A stretch of DNA of 18,646 nt, taken from NCBI GenBank assembly GCA_902796215.1, contig CADBNY010000011.1, positions 1-18,646 on the forward strand, read 5' to 3'. The translations under genes were made by a program, and so were the position numbers. The notes beneath the pieces are model-generated. The model searched no databases. It worked only from the letters and a program-made list of their open reading frames with translations, and was not told the origin of the DNA. Positions 1 through 6,909 of this stretch are shown one piece after another (position 1 is the first letter of the stretch; each line of letters opens with the position of its first letter). Source of the stretch: an uncultured Erysipelotrichaceae bacterium. Its GTDB lineage: Bacteria > Bacillota_I > Bacilli_A > RF39 > UBA660.

Positions 1-3
1 AAC

Positions 4-18
4 AAAAAGTTACTTTTT
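4..18 (-). terminator. Possible weak terminator after rsuA
   Basis: Read on the minus strand, an AAAAAG stem, a 3-nt loop and CTTTTT lie about 10 nt past the rsuA stop and run on into TTTTTGTT. The stem has a single G-C pair, so this is a weak call. The window edge prevents seeing what follows. Confidence 0.3.
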
Positions 19-28
19 CATTTAATAT

Positions 29-730
29 TTAATTATTTTGTTTTATTTGTTTTAATTCTTGTTCTGTTAATTCTCTGAATTTTCCTTCTTTTAAGTCTTC
101 TGGAATACGAAAAGATCCTATTTGAATTCTTTTTAGTTCTATTACTTTGGCTTTATATACTCCAAACATTCTTTTTATTTGATGATATCTTCCTTCTGTT
201 AATGTAACTAAAGCTACTTTTTCATCTTGTTTTTCTAGTATTGCAGGTTTACAAATAGTATCATTTAATTTTACTCCTTCTTGAAAACCTTCTATCATTT
301 GATTTGTAATTGGAATATCGATTGTTACTTTGTAAGTTTTCTTTACGTGTTTTTTTGGAGATAATATTTCATGGGAAAAAGATCCATCATCAGTTATAAT
401 CATTAATCCTGTTGTATCTTTATCTAGTCTTCCTGCTGGAAATAGATTTCTATGACGGTATTCTTCAGAAATTAATTCTAGTACTGTATGACTCTTTTTA
501 TCTTCTGTTGCTGATACATAGCCTTTTGGTTTATTTAAAACTAAATATACATTCTTTTTGATTTTTAAAACTTCATTATTTATTGTAATAATATCTTCTT
601 CTTTTACTTTTGTTTCTGGTTTTAATACTTCTTTTCCATTTACTAAAACTTGATGTTTTTTTATTTTTTCTTTGATTTGTTTTCTAGTATATGGAGTTTG
701 CTCTGAAATAATTTTATCAATTCTTTCCAT
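29..730 (-). CDS. rsuA: RsuA/RluB-family rRNA pseudouridine synthase
   Basis: This 233-aa protein is a full-length member of the family that isomerises a specific uridine in rRNA to pseudouridine in the cytoplasm. An S4-like RNA-binding region occupies about residues 1-50 (ERIDKIISEQ..., HQVLVNGK). The catalytic domain follows, with NKPKGYV at 66-72 and the signature GRLDKDTTGL, in which D103 is the expected catalytic aspartate. Near the C-terminus, EGRYHQIKRMF is the conserved RsuA/RluB/RluE motif. Length fits RsuA (16S position 516) better than the longer RluB, but the target cannot be proved from sequence alone. The ATG follows AGGAC by about 8 nt and lies inside the end of the upstream gene, which overlaps it by 14 nt, so the two are probably translated from one mRNA with coupling. 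Confidence 0.9.
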   Translation of the reverse strand: MERIDKIISEQTPYTRKQIKEKIKKHQVLVNGKEVLKPETKVKEEDIITINNEVLKIKKNVYLVLNKPKGYVSATEDKKSHTVLELISEEYRHRNLFPAGRLDKDTTGLMIITDDGSFSHEILSPKKHVKKTYKVTIDIPITNQMIEGFQEGVKLNDTICKPAILEKQDEKVALVTLTEGRYHQIKRMFGVYKAKVIELKRIQIGSFRIPEDLKEGKFRELTEQELKQIKQNN

Positions 731-1493
731 TTTTATAGTCCTGTCTTGTTTTTACTAATACTGATTTTTGGCCTTTTGGTAAGGTTTCATTTTCAAGTTC
801 ATATAACATTTCTTCTATTGTTCTTATATAGTCTTTTTCTTCTTTCTCTAAGTTTTCTATATCTTCTTTACTGCTTACTTCTATATAATCACCTCTAAGT
901 TCACTATAGCAAGGGGAATTGGGTTGTAGTGTATCTGAATTTACTATAAATAGTAATCGAGGATGATCTAGTTTTTCTGATACTAAAGTTATTTCTACAT
1001 GTAATTCTATTTCTTGTGGATTATCCATATTAGAAATGGGTCTTATTGCTTTATAATCTAGCCATTTACCATCTTCTATATAATCATTATCTTTTATTGA
1101 GTAAATACCAGAACTACGATATTTACTTGATTTGTCGTAATAACCAAATAAGATTCTATCATCTGTTACAAAATAGAATTCACTAAATTTTTTTTCAAAG
1201 ACTTTTTTTAATTTTGAATCTTCTGTTTTATATCTTACTATTCTATATTGATTAGCATCATACCTATCATATACTAGGAATTCATCCCTATTAATCTGTT
1301 CTATTCCAATAATATCATTGATGATATAATCTGTTTGTTTTTCTTTATCTATTAGTTCATAAGTGTGATATTTTGTATTATCTGGTTCAATATTCCACCA
1401 TTCTATTCTTTTATAAATATTATCCCCTGTATTTTCTAGTTCAATAACTCCCCATTCTTTATTGTTTACTTTTACTCCATTTAATCTATTCAT
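717..1493 (-). CDS. Unrecognised soluble protein, beta-rich
   Basis: This 258-aa protein resembles no family I can name. It has no signal peptide or membrane segment. It contains many short aromatic and charged strand-like stretches (RIEWWNIEP, FLVYDRYDANQYRI, RILFGYYDKSSKYRS, GIYSIKDNDYI), which suggests a beta-propeller or beta-sandwich type fold, possibly with WD40/Kelch-like blades; this is inference only. The C-terminal 50 residues are charged and helical (EDIENLEKEEKDYIRTIEEMLYELE). I chose the ATG at 1493 because AGGTGG lies 5 nt upstream; the GTG nine bases earlier would sit inside that ribosome binding site. Its stop lies 14 nt inside rsuA, so both genes are probably one operon. A weak promoter TTGATA-17-TTAAAT may lie just upstream. 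Confidence 0.75.
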   Translation of the reverse strand: MNRLNGVKVNNKEWGVIELENTGDNIYKRIEWWNIEPDNTKYHTYELIDKEKQTDYIINDIIGIEQINRDEFLVYDRYDANQYRIVRYKTEDSKLKKVFEKKFSEFYFVTDDRILFGYYDKSSKYRSSGIYSIKDNDYIEDGKWLDYKAIRPISNMDNPQEIELHVEITLVSEKLDHPRLLFIVNSDTLQPNSPCYSELRGDYIEVSSKEDIENLEKEEKDYIRTIEEMLYELENETLPKGQKSVLVKTRQDYKNGKN

Positions 1494-1998
1494 AAAAACC
1501 ACCTAAGTCAATTTAATCATTTCTTTATTTAAATATCAATAATTTTGTTACATAATTACTCATTAATATATTTAAGACAAATTTTATTACTGCTTCGTCT
1601 TTACTTTAATAAAATATCTTGTCTAGAATAAATTTTATCAATATCATTAAAATTTGTTTTTTTTAATATTTAATCTAATTAATTTTATAGTTATTTTCCT
1701 TCCTTCATTTATCTTTATCTAAAAGCAAATATAATGGTTGTTTATAATAAAATATAAAAAGGACAGCACATAAGAAGTCAATATATGACAGTTCCATCCT
1801 TTTAATTTACTTAATTTTTATAACGGCGATTAGCCAAAAATGTTTGTATTTTAATCTGAAGGTAGTAATTAAATAATATCATAACTTGTTCTCACTATAC
1901 TAAGTTCTCTTTATATGTTTCACTAAATAATATTCCTTCGTATTTTTATTTTTGCAAAATAGAATTTTTATCCAATACTATCCTTATTTACCTCATAT
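1494..1998. other. 505-bp gene-free AT-rich region
   Basis: No convincing gene is visible on either strand. The stretch holds the nested hairpin at 1757-1803, a looser AT-rich inverted repeat (1574-1589 against 1607-1624, arms near AAGACAAATTTTATTA with small mismatches), and a 30-codon minus-strand reading frame at 1705-1797 without a ribosome binding site. It separates the rsuA operon from the WXG100-peptidase gene, both on the minus strand. It therefore probably contains the 3' end of one transcript and the promoter of the other. Confidence 0.5.
1757..1803 (-). terminator. Nested hairpin, possible terminator of the WXG100-peptidase transcript
   Basis: On the minus strand AAAAGGA pairs with TCCTTTT across a 33-nt interior that holds a second perfect stem, GTCA-TATAT-TGAC. 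The downstream arm continues as TTTTTATATTTT, a terminator-like tail. It lies about 200 nt after the stop of the gene at 1999, which is far for a simple terminator. A structured small RNA or a remnant is also possible. Confidence 0.35.
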
Positions 1999-2937
1999 CT
2001 AACTTTCTATGCCTGGTCCATATGCCCAACTATTCTTGCATTGGTTAGCAACACGATCTAAGTCCCACCAATGGCAATTAGAGGTATGATTTGGATCAGC
2101 AATTAAAACTTCATTAGTCTCAGGATTATAACTTCTAGCAACAATAAAATGCCCATAATTCGTAAAATCACCAGGATTAGCACTTAGAATAACTAAATCG
2201 CCTTGACTCAATGCATTAGCAAGATTTTCACTACTAACGTTCATTTGTTTGTTTGGAATACCTAGTTCATCACCATAAGCAGTAAAGAACCCATGATCAG
2301 TCCCATCTCCATCATGATAACCATGGTCAGCACTCCAGTCAGCAGCCTCATTTGGAGTTATATCAAAACCAAAAGAAGCGGCAACCATGGCTGCACTTGT
2401 TGGACCACAACCAGAAGCTCCCATAGTATTAGCCCCACCAGCACTATATCTATAATCATTCCAACCTCCACTCTGATTATAATAAACGAAATTGTTATCA
2501 TCGGCCCAATCAGTGATAGTCGCAAATGCACCACCAGATAAAGATGTCGCTTCTAATACTTCACTAGAGGCAGCGGCAAGATTAGACTCAATTTGACTTT
2601 TTAAATCAGCTAATTCAGATTGGTAGTTTGCGGCCTGTTTATTATATTGACTTTTTACATTAGGATCAGTTGCATTCATAGCATTATTTTGAGCGTTCTC
2701 CATAGCTTGCTTTGTAGATTTATATTTTTCATATAAGTCACAAGCAGATGCAAAAGCAGTCATTTGCCCGTTTAATGTATTCAAAAAACTACTAGAAAAT
2801 TCAGAAGTTCTAGATTTAAAATTATCATATGATTGTCCTTTCCAGGAGCTAGAAAGCCCACTTAAAGAAGAATCAAATTTTGAAAAAAGATTGGAAAGTG
2901 CTGATAAATCTCCATTTACTGCACCACTTGAAACCAT
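1999..2937 (-). CDS. WXG100-like N-terminus fused to C39-like cysteine peptidase
   Basis: This 312-aa protein has two parts. Residues 1-130 are helical and Ser/Ala/Gln-rich with W32-K33-G34 in the turn between the first helices, as in the WXG100/ESX proteins exported by type VII secretion systems; a second coiled helical pair covers about 65-125. No Sec signal is visible. Residues 150-312 match the papain-like peptidase C39 pattern: NQ at 154-155 (oxyanion Gln), GCGPTSAAMV with nucleophile C177, YGHFIVA with H263, and ADPN with D281. Together they suggest an exported peptidase or amidase acting on envelope or competitor targets; the substrate is unknown. The ATG at 2937 is chosen because AAAGGA lies 9 nt upstream; a GTG six bases earlier is too close. 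Sampled rows are about 43% GC against about 20% in the upstream operon, suggesting transfer. No secretion machinery lies in the window. Confidence 0.85.
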   Translation of the reverse strand: MVSSGAVNGDLSALSNLFSKFDSSLSGLSSSWKGQSYDNFKSRTSEFSSSFLNTLNGQMTAFASACDLYEKYKSTKQAMENAQNNAMNATDPNVKSQYNKQAANYQSELADLKSQIESNLAAASSEVLEATSLSGGAFATITDWADDNNFVYYNQSGGWNDYRYSAGGANTMGASGCGPTSAAMVAASFGFDITPNEAADWSADHGYHDGDGTDHGFFTAYGDELGIPNKQMNVSSENLANALSQGDLVILSANPGDFTNYGHFIVARSYNPETNEVLIADPNHTSNCHWWDLDRVANQCKNSWAYGPGIES

Positions 2938-2971
2938 AAGCACACATCCTTTATAATTATATTATATTTAT

Positions 2972-3000
2972 ATTCTATCATTATATTAACTAACATACAA
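2972..3000 (-). promoter_or_regulatory. Candidate promoter of the WXG100-peptidase gene
   Basis: Minus-strand TTGTAT, a 17-nt spacer and TAGAAT are followed about 35 nt later by the start codon. The -10 matches 5 of 6 consensus bases but the -35 only 3. Its -35 lies 15 nt from the -35 of the divergent promoter at 3016, so the two promoters lie back to back. Confidence 0.4.
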
Positions 3001-3015
3001 TCAGTTTTTATTTTT

Positions 3016-3044
3016 TTGCAAAAATATAAAATATGTTATATACT
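3016..3044 (+). promoter_or_regulatory. Promoter of the 3064 gene
   Basis: TTGCAA, a 17-nt spacer and TATACT form a good sigma-A-type promoter. AGGAG follows at 3051-3055, 8 nt before the ATG, giving a very short leader. Confidence 0.6.
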
Positions 3045-3063
3045 AGAAATAGGAGAATGATAT

Positions 3064-3591
3064 ATGGATGATAAAGAAAAAGATTTATTGTTAGATAAGA
3101 TTTTACCAAGGATACATAGGGCTTCGTTAAAAATCCCTGCATTAGAGGGCTATGAGTTAACTAAAAGTGATTATGATGGAGTTATACTGGCTGCTGAGGC
3201 GAAAGATCATTCAATGCTTCTTTTTATTGAGGATAAGAAATTAGGAGAACGTGAAACGTTTGAAAACAGATTAGAAGAGATAAAACTTGAAACTCAAAAA
3301 GCTAGTCAAGAAAAAGGTTGTCAGGAAGCAGAATTAATATTTATAGAAGATTTTAAGGGAAAAGTATTAAATTTTAAACTTTACCTATTTAATAATGTTA
3401 TTGGTGATATTCAAATTAGGCAAATAAATGCTTATTTTCTAGAACCTGAGAGTAAATATGTATATTTAATTACTTTACTAACTCCACCATTAAAAAAAGA
3501 ATATGTCAGTGAAAACGTTACAAAAAATCTTCTTAATAAGATAAAACCAGTATTATATAATGTTGAATATAATGATCAAAAACCATTTTAG
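3064..3591 (+). CDS. Unrecognised 175-aa protein divergent from the peptidase gene
   Basis: This cytoplasmic protein has no signal peptide or membrane segment. Its pattern is an N-terminal helix (residues 1-17), beta strands around LKIPALEGYEL and VILAAEAKDHSMLLFIED, a long charged helix at 66-85 (FENRLEEIKLETQKASQEKG), then strands LIFIEDFKGK, LNFKLYLFNN, QIRQINAYFLEP, YVYLITLLTPP and a final helix. This order is reminiscent of the PsbP/DcrB-like fold, but I cannot assign a family. The start is secured by AGGAG 8 nt upstream and by the promoter at 3016-3044. It stands head to head with the WXG100-peptidase gene across 126 bp, so it may be a partner, chaperone or protection factor; that is inference from position only. 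A terminator follows. Confidence 0.75.
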   Translation: MDDKEKDLLLDKILPRIHRASLKIPALEGYELTKSDYDGVILAAEAKDHSMLLFIEDKKLGERETFENRLEEIKLETQKASQEKGCQEAELIFIEDFKGKVLNFKLYLFNNVIGDIQIRQINAYFLEPESKYVYLITLLTPPLKKEYVSENVTKNLLNKIKPVLYNVEYNDQKPF

Positions 3592-3599
3592 TTTTCCTT

Positions 3600-3638
3600 A
3601 CAAATAGGTTCATATTTTGGCTTATTTGTTTTTTTTTA
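3600..3638 (+). terminator. Rho-independent terminator of the 3064 gene
   Basis: ACAAATA (3600-3606) pairs with TATTTGT (3623-3629) and is followed by an unbroken run of T to 3637. It starts 8 nt after the stop codon. The stem is AT-rich but the T tract is long. Confidence 0.6.
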
Positions 3639-3647
3639 TTGGCAAAG

Positions 3648-3685
3648 CAAAAAAATATCAACAACTATTAGTATGTGATATTTTT
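3648..3685 (-). terminator. Rho-independent terminator of the ankyrin-like gene
   Basis: On the minus strand a perfect 9-bp stem, AAAAATATC with GATATTTTT, encloses a 17-nt loop and runs into seven T in total. It lies about 95 nt past the stop at 3780. It faces the plus-strand terminator of the convergent gene. Confidence 0.55.
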
Positions 3686-3779
3686 CATATTGAATTCAAA
3701 TTTTAAATATGGACTTTTAATGGTGTAGTTATATTTTATTTTCTTAACTAATTTAATTACTTACCTTTTTTTACTATTT

Positions 3780-4271
3780 TTAAAGCAATAGAATTTTCAC
3801 TTTTTTTTGATTTACATCTTTAATTGAAAACTTTTCTTTTAGACTTTCGTTTGCAAGAATATTTCGTATAATAATGTCAATATATTCTGGGTAGCATGTT
3901 GCTAATTGTCCTTCTCTTATTAGTGTTATTTCTTCTTTATATGTATCTTGTGAATATAAATATTCATCTTTTAGGCTCCACTCAGTTTTTTTATCTTTTT
4001 CACTAGCAACAATGTTAGTGTTTAACCCCAGTCTATTGGAATTTTCTATTAAATATTTAGCAACAATATAATTATTCGCTTCTAAAGCCAAAGCAATTAT
4101 ATTTCCATATCTTCCACTTGGTAAAAGTAATGTTTTAGATTTTGGCGTTAATTTGATTAAAGTCTCTATTTCATTCGTGAAATATTTACAATATTCCATA
4201 TATCTTATTAATTGACATGAATTTATAACATTATTTCGAATTATTAATGGTACTATTCTTATATTTTCCAT
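3780..4271 (-). CDS. Small protein with one ankyrin-like repeat
   Basis: This 163-aa protein has no signal peptide. The segment around residues 53-86 (GRYGNIIALALEANNYIVAKYLI) has the spacing of an ankyrin repeat: a G-[NH]-x-x-A-L-x-L-A-type helix and a second helix ending in KYLI. I see only one clear unit, and the rest (CKYFTNEIETLIKLTPKSK, YPEYIDIIIRNILANES) may be degenerate flanking helices. It is probably a protein-protein interaction module, but no specific role can be named. The ATG at 4271 is chosen because AAAAGGAG lies 7 nt upstream; a frame extension of 28 codons further 5' lacks a ribosome binding site. A weak promoter TTGCCT-16-TATTAT lies at 4296-4323. It is a single gene between two terminators. 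Confidence 0.65.
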   Translation of the reverse strand: MENIRIVPLIIRNNVINSCQLIRYMEYCKYFTNEIETLIKLTPKSKTLLLPSGRYGNIIALALEANNYIVAKYLIENSNRLGLNTNIVASEKDKKTEWSLKDEYLYSQDTYKEEITLIREGQLATCYPEYIDIIIRNILANESLKEKFSIKDVNQKKVKILLL

Positions 4272-4390
4272 AACATTTCTCCTTTTAAATGACTTATAAT
4301 AGCTAAAAAATGTAAGGAGGCAAAATACAGAGCTTCTATTAATTTTTTTTGTCAAATTAGAAGGTAATCATTTGTTTTGATTATTTTTAT

Positions 4391-4411
4391 TGAAAATTCA
4401 AATAACTTGAA
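4391..4411 (-). terminator. Weak terminator after tRNA-Thr
   Basis: On the minus strand TTCAA and TTGAA enclose a 5-nt loop and are followed by TTTTC, 13 nt past the tRNA 3' end. The stem is only 5 bp and the T tract is short. Confidence 0.35.
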
Positions 4412-4424
4412 CGAAACTGTAAAA

Positions 4425-4500
<76 letters not shown>

Positions 4501-4572
4501 ATTTATTGATATGTTTTATTGTATCATAAATGAAAATTAAATGCTATTCATTTTCTTTTTTTTTTGTTATCA

Positions 4573-4602
4573 TTGAAATAGTTAAATTGTTTTGCATAAT
4601 AT
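4573..4602 (+). promoter_or_regulatory. Possible promoter of the GDPD gene
   Basis: TTGAAA, an 18-nt spacer and TAATAT precede the start codon by 25 nt. The region is so AT-rich that a TATAAT at 4602-4607 is an alternative -10. Confidence 0.35.
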
Positions 4603-4627
4603 ATAATAATATATTTGGAGGTGTATT

Positions 4628-5326
4628 ATGGCAGTTAAAGATAAGATTATTGCTCATAGAGGTGTTTTTAATAATGATGATATTCCTGAAAATTCTATGA
4701 AGGCTTTTAAGAAAGCTATTAGCCTTAACTATTCTTTTGAATTGGATGTTCAACTTACTAAGGATAATGTTTTAGTTGTTTTTCATGACTTTGATTTAAA
4801 AAGAATGACTGGGATTTCTAAAAAATTGAGTGATTGTACTTATGATGAACTTCTTCAATATCATTTACTAAATACGAAAGAAAAAATACCTACTTTGAAA
4901 CAGGTATTAGAACTTAATCAAGATAAAGTTATGATTGATATTGAAATTAAAAATACTAAAAAAATTAAATTTGTTTGTGAAAAATTGATTGAAGAACTTG
5001 TTCCTTATCATAATTTTATTTTAAAATCTTTCAATCCTAGAGTTGTTCGTTATTTAAAAAAGCACTACCCTGAATTAGAAGTTGGCTATTTAATAGAAAA
5101 GAGGTATGATAGAAAACTTTTACAATTACTTTTACCTAGTTTATTTATGATTCATTATAGTAAAGCCGATTTTTTAGCAATTCATAAAAAATTACTTTCT
5201 ACTAAGAAATTTCAAAAATTAGAGAATAAATATCCAATTTTTGTTTGGACCATAAAAAATAAGAATGAAATTCCTGATAAAGAAAACATTCTTATTTGTA
5301 ATAATTTGCCATATAAAAATTTATAA
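4628..5326 (+). CDS. Glycerophosphodiester phosphodiesterase (GDPD family)
   Basis: This 232-aa enzyme is predicted to hydrolyse glycerophosphodiesters from phospholipid turnover to glycerol 3-phosphate and an alcohol. The family signature is intact: AHRG at 9-12 with H10 and R11, PENS at 20-23, the metal ligands E38 and D40 in FELDVQ, and the second catalytic histidine H53 in VVFHD. IDIEIK at about 98-103 gives the further conserved acidic and lysine positions, and IFVWTIKN near the end is the usual last beta strand. There is no signal peptide, so it acts in the cytoplasm like the UgpQ type. The length is usual for a bacterial cytosolic member. GGAGGTG lies 5 nt before the ATG. Its stop is only 3 nt from the 3' end of the opposing tRNA-Arg gene. 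The gene name (ugpQ or glpQ) is left open. Confidence 0.9.
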   Translation: MAVKDKIIAHRGVFNNDDIPENSMKAFKKAISLNYSFELDVQLTKDNVLVVFHDFDLKRMTGISKKLSDCTYDELLQYHLLNTKEKIPTLKQVLELNQDKVMIDIEIKNTKKIKFVCEKLIEELVPYHNFILKSFNPRVVRYLKKHYPELEVGYLIEKRYDRKLLQLLLPSLFMIHYSKADFLAIHKKLLSTKKFQKLENKYPIFVWTIKNKNEIPDKENILICNNLPYKNL

Positions 5327-5329
5327 TTT

Positions 5330-5405
5330 TGGTGTTCAGAAAGGGACTCGAACCCTTATCATTTCCGTCGGAGGGAAATATTTTATCCAGTTAAACTATC
5401 CGAAC
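5330..5405 (-). tRNA. tRNA-Arg (anticodon CCG)
   Basis: The 76-nt cloverleaf is complete. The acceptor stem GTTCGGA pairs with TCTGAAC (one G-T pair), the anticodon stem TTTCC/GGAAA holds loop CTCCGAC with anticodon CCG, and the T arm AAGGG/CCCTT has loop TTCGAGT. Discriminator A and an encoded CCA follow. It reads CGG arginine codons, which are rare in this AT-rich DNA. It starts 12 nt after the stop of the lipoprotein gene on the same strand, so it may be processed from that mRNA. Confidence 0.93.
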
Positions 5406-5417
5406 AAAAGGAAGAAT

Positions 5418-5939
5418 TTATTCTTCTACATCTTCACATTTAGTTCCGAATTTTTTTGATAGTTCTAACCACTTTGATAATTTAGCAGTTCCATTTTCAA
5501 TGATATTATCTTCTTCTCCTTCAATAGCTAGTAATGCTTTCATATTGATTTTATCGTAATTTATTGTAATAATACTTGTTACTGATGTGTCATTTACAAC
5601 TACTTCAGCATCATAATATTGTAGTCCTTCATAGTTTTTATGGATTTTACGATAAGCATCTTCATATGTTTTTAAGACATTTTTATCATTTGATACTACT
5701 TGTTCTTCTGATCTTAATAGGCTAATCTTATCATCTGTTGAAAATATTTCATAATTTAAATTTGCAGAGCCACCTTGTACATTTCCCTTTCTTGAGCAAT
5801 GCTTATGTTGCATTTCTGATGTATCAATTATTGTTCCATCACTTATAATTTTTGTTTTTTTATTATTTTTTTGTAAATTGCATCCTACTGTTATTAGTAA
5901 GCTAATCATTATTAATACTATTATTTTATATTTTTTCAT
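5418..5939 (-). CDS. Predicted lipoprotein of unknown function
   Basis: This 173-aa protein starts with a classical type II signal: MKKYK, a hydrophobic core IIVLIMISLLI and a lipobox TVGC, so C20 is the expected lipidated residue; threonine at -3 is less usual. After processing it would be anchored on the outer face of the membrane. The mature part is a short linker rich in N/K followed by a compact domain with two further cysteine-containing segments (HKHCSRKG, GTKCEDVEE) and strands such as YYDAEVVVN and VTSIITINYDKI. It resembles small DUF1307/YehR-like lipoproteins only loosely, and I do not assign it. AAAGGAGG lies 9 nt before the ATG. The next gene downstream on this strand is tRNA-Arg, 12 nt away. 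Confidence 0.8.
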   Translation of the reverse strand: MKKYKIIVLIMISLLITVGCNLQKNNKKTKIISDGTIIDTSEMQHKHCSRKGNVQGGSANLNYEIFSTDDKISLLRSEEQVVSNDKNVLKTYEDAYRKIHKNYEGLQYYDAEVVVNDTSVTSIITINYDKINMKALLAIEGEEDNIIENGTAKLSKWLELSKKFGTKCEDVEE

Positions 5940-5961
5940 TGTATTCCCTCCTTTTTTTATT

Positions 5962-5967
5962 ATTATA
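5962..5967 (-). promoter_or_regulatory. Candidate -10 element of the lipoprotein gene
   Basis: Minus-strand TATAAT preceded directly by TG stands 22 nt upstream of the ATG and just before AAAGGAGG. No good -35 is seen at 16-18 nt, so only the -10 is marked. Confidence 0.35.
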
Positions 5968-5993
5968 CATCATTCTTTTCTAGAAATCATGTA

Positions 5994-6842
5994 TCATTTT
6001 AAAAATTCATTTAATTTTTCAAATATTTCTGTTTCTAATTCCTTATCCATATTGTTTAAAAATCCATGATAACAGAAAGATATTTCAAAATATTCTCTTT
6101 TATTTTTATTCAATAAATTGTAATATTCTTCTATTTCGTCTTTTAAGGAATCTACTGTTCCTACTAATATTAGGGTTTTAGGAGTATTTTTTTGATTTGT
6201 TTTTAAAGGATTTAAAAGTTCATTATTTAAGTCTTTTTTATAGGCTATTTTTAAAGCATAATCTTGTAGATTATCTATTAAATTCATATTAAACTCTTTA
6301 TTTTTTTTCATAGATTCATATTTTGATGGTTTAAAATAGTCTAGTCTCAGTACAGGATAGAAAAGAACTTCTTTTTTTATATTGCTTTCTTTCTTATTTA
6401 AATAGTTTATTCCAGTTATAATATTACATCCAGTAGAATCTCCCATTAAGGTAATATTATTTAAATTAATATTGTTTTCTTCTAATTCTTTGTATAAATA
6501 TTTAACTGTTTTGTTTATTTTCTCATACATGGTCTGAAAAGATTTCTTTTTTTCATAATAATCTACTGCTATTAATAAATGGTTTGTTTTAGTTGCTATT
6601 TTTTTGCAAATATTAGAATATTTAGCTGTACACTTTGTTACTTTTCCATTTCCATGGATGTAAATAATTATTTTATTAATTCCTGTTACTTTTTTTGGAT
6701 AAAATACTCTTAGTGGGTATATATCTTCATTTATAATAATTCTATAATTACTAATATTTTTTTTTGATATTGTTGGGTGTAATATTTCTTTTACACTCCT
6801 AAATAATTTGTATTTCATTTCTTGATCAAAGTCGTTTTGCAT
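5994..6842 (-). CDS. Alpha/beta hydrolase, HSL/carboxylesterase type
   Basis: This 282-aa serine hydrolase has no signal peptide and should be cytosolic. YIHGNG at 61-66 takes the place of the HGG oxyanion motif of the hormone-sensitive lipase family. MGDSTGCN around 133-140 is the GDSAG-like nucleophile elbow with S136. The acid is probably D231 in VGTVDSLKDE, and H259 in CYHGF completes the triad. Likely substrates are esters or short acyl lipids; the neighbourhood of acyltransferase genes agrees with a lipid role but does not prove it. The ATG at 6842 is chosen because GGTG lies 6 nt upstream; an in-frame ATG seven codons earlier lacks a site. The terminator of the upstream PlsC gene ends 26 nt before this ATG, so expression depends on read-through or an unseen promoter. 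Confidence 0.82.
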   Translation of the reverse strand: MQNDFDQEMKYKLFRSVKEILHPTISKKNISNYRIIINEDIYPLRVFYPKKVTGINKIIIYIHGNGKVTKCTAKYSNICKKIATKTNHLLIAVDYYEKKKSFQTMYEKINKTVKYLYKELEENNINLNNITLMGDSTGCNIITGINYLNKKESNIKKEVLFYPVLRLDYFKPSKYESMKKNKEFNMNLIDNLQDYALKIAYKKDLNNELLNPLKTNQKNTPKTLILVGTVDSLKDEIEEYYNLLNKNKREYFEISFCYHGFLNNMDKELETEIFEKLNEFLK

Positions 6843-6868
6843 TATTATCACCAAGACTATCATAGCAC

Positions 6869-6897
6869 AAAATAAAACCTTATTATTCGTAAGGTTT
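6869..6897 (-). terminator. Rho-independent terminator of the acyltransferase operon
   Basis: On the minus strand AAACCTTA and TAAGGTTT form a perfect 8-bp stem with a 7-nt loop, followed by TTTTATTTT. It starts 12 nt after the stop of the PlsC gene at 6910. Confidence 0.7.
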
Positions 6898-6909
6898 CAT
6901 TAGTTTACA

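Noticed and set aside
1574..1624. AT-rich inverted repeat as a terminator
   Set aside because: The arms need gaps or mismatches to pair, no T tract follows on either strand, and it is not close to a stop codon.
1750..1877. Plus-strand open frame of about 40 codons through the hairpin
   Set aside because: It has no ATG, GTG or TTG start with a ribosome binding site after the upstream stops.
2293..2541. Plus-strand 82-codon frame rich in Ser, Ile and Thr
   Set aside because: It lies entirely antisense to the peptidase domain, whose motifs are intact, and has no ribosome binding site.
6850..6865. TGCTATGAT as an extended -10 for the alpha/beta hydrolase gene
   Set aside because: Transcription from it would start near 6850, inside or past the GGTG ribosome binding site of the chosen start, and there is no -35.
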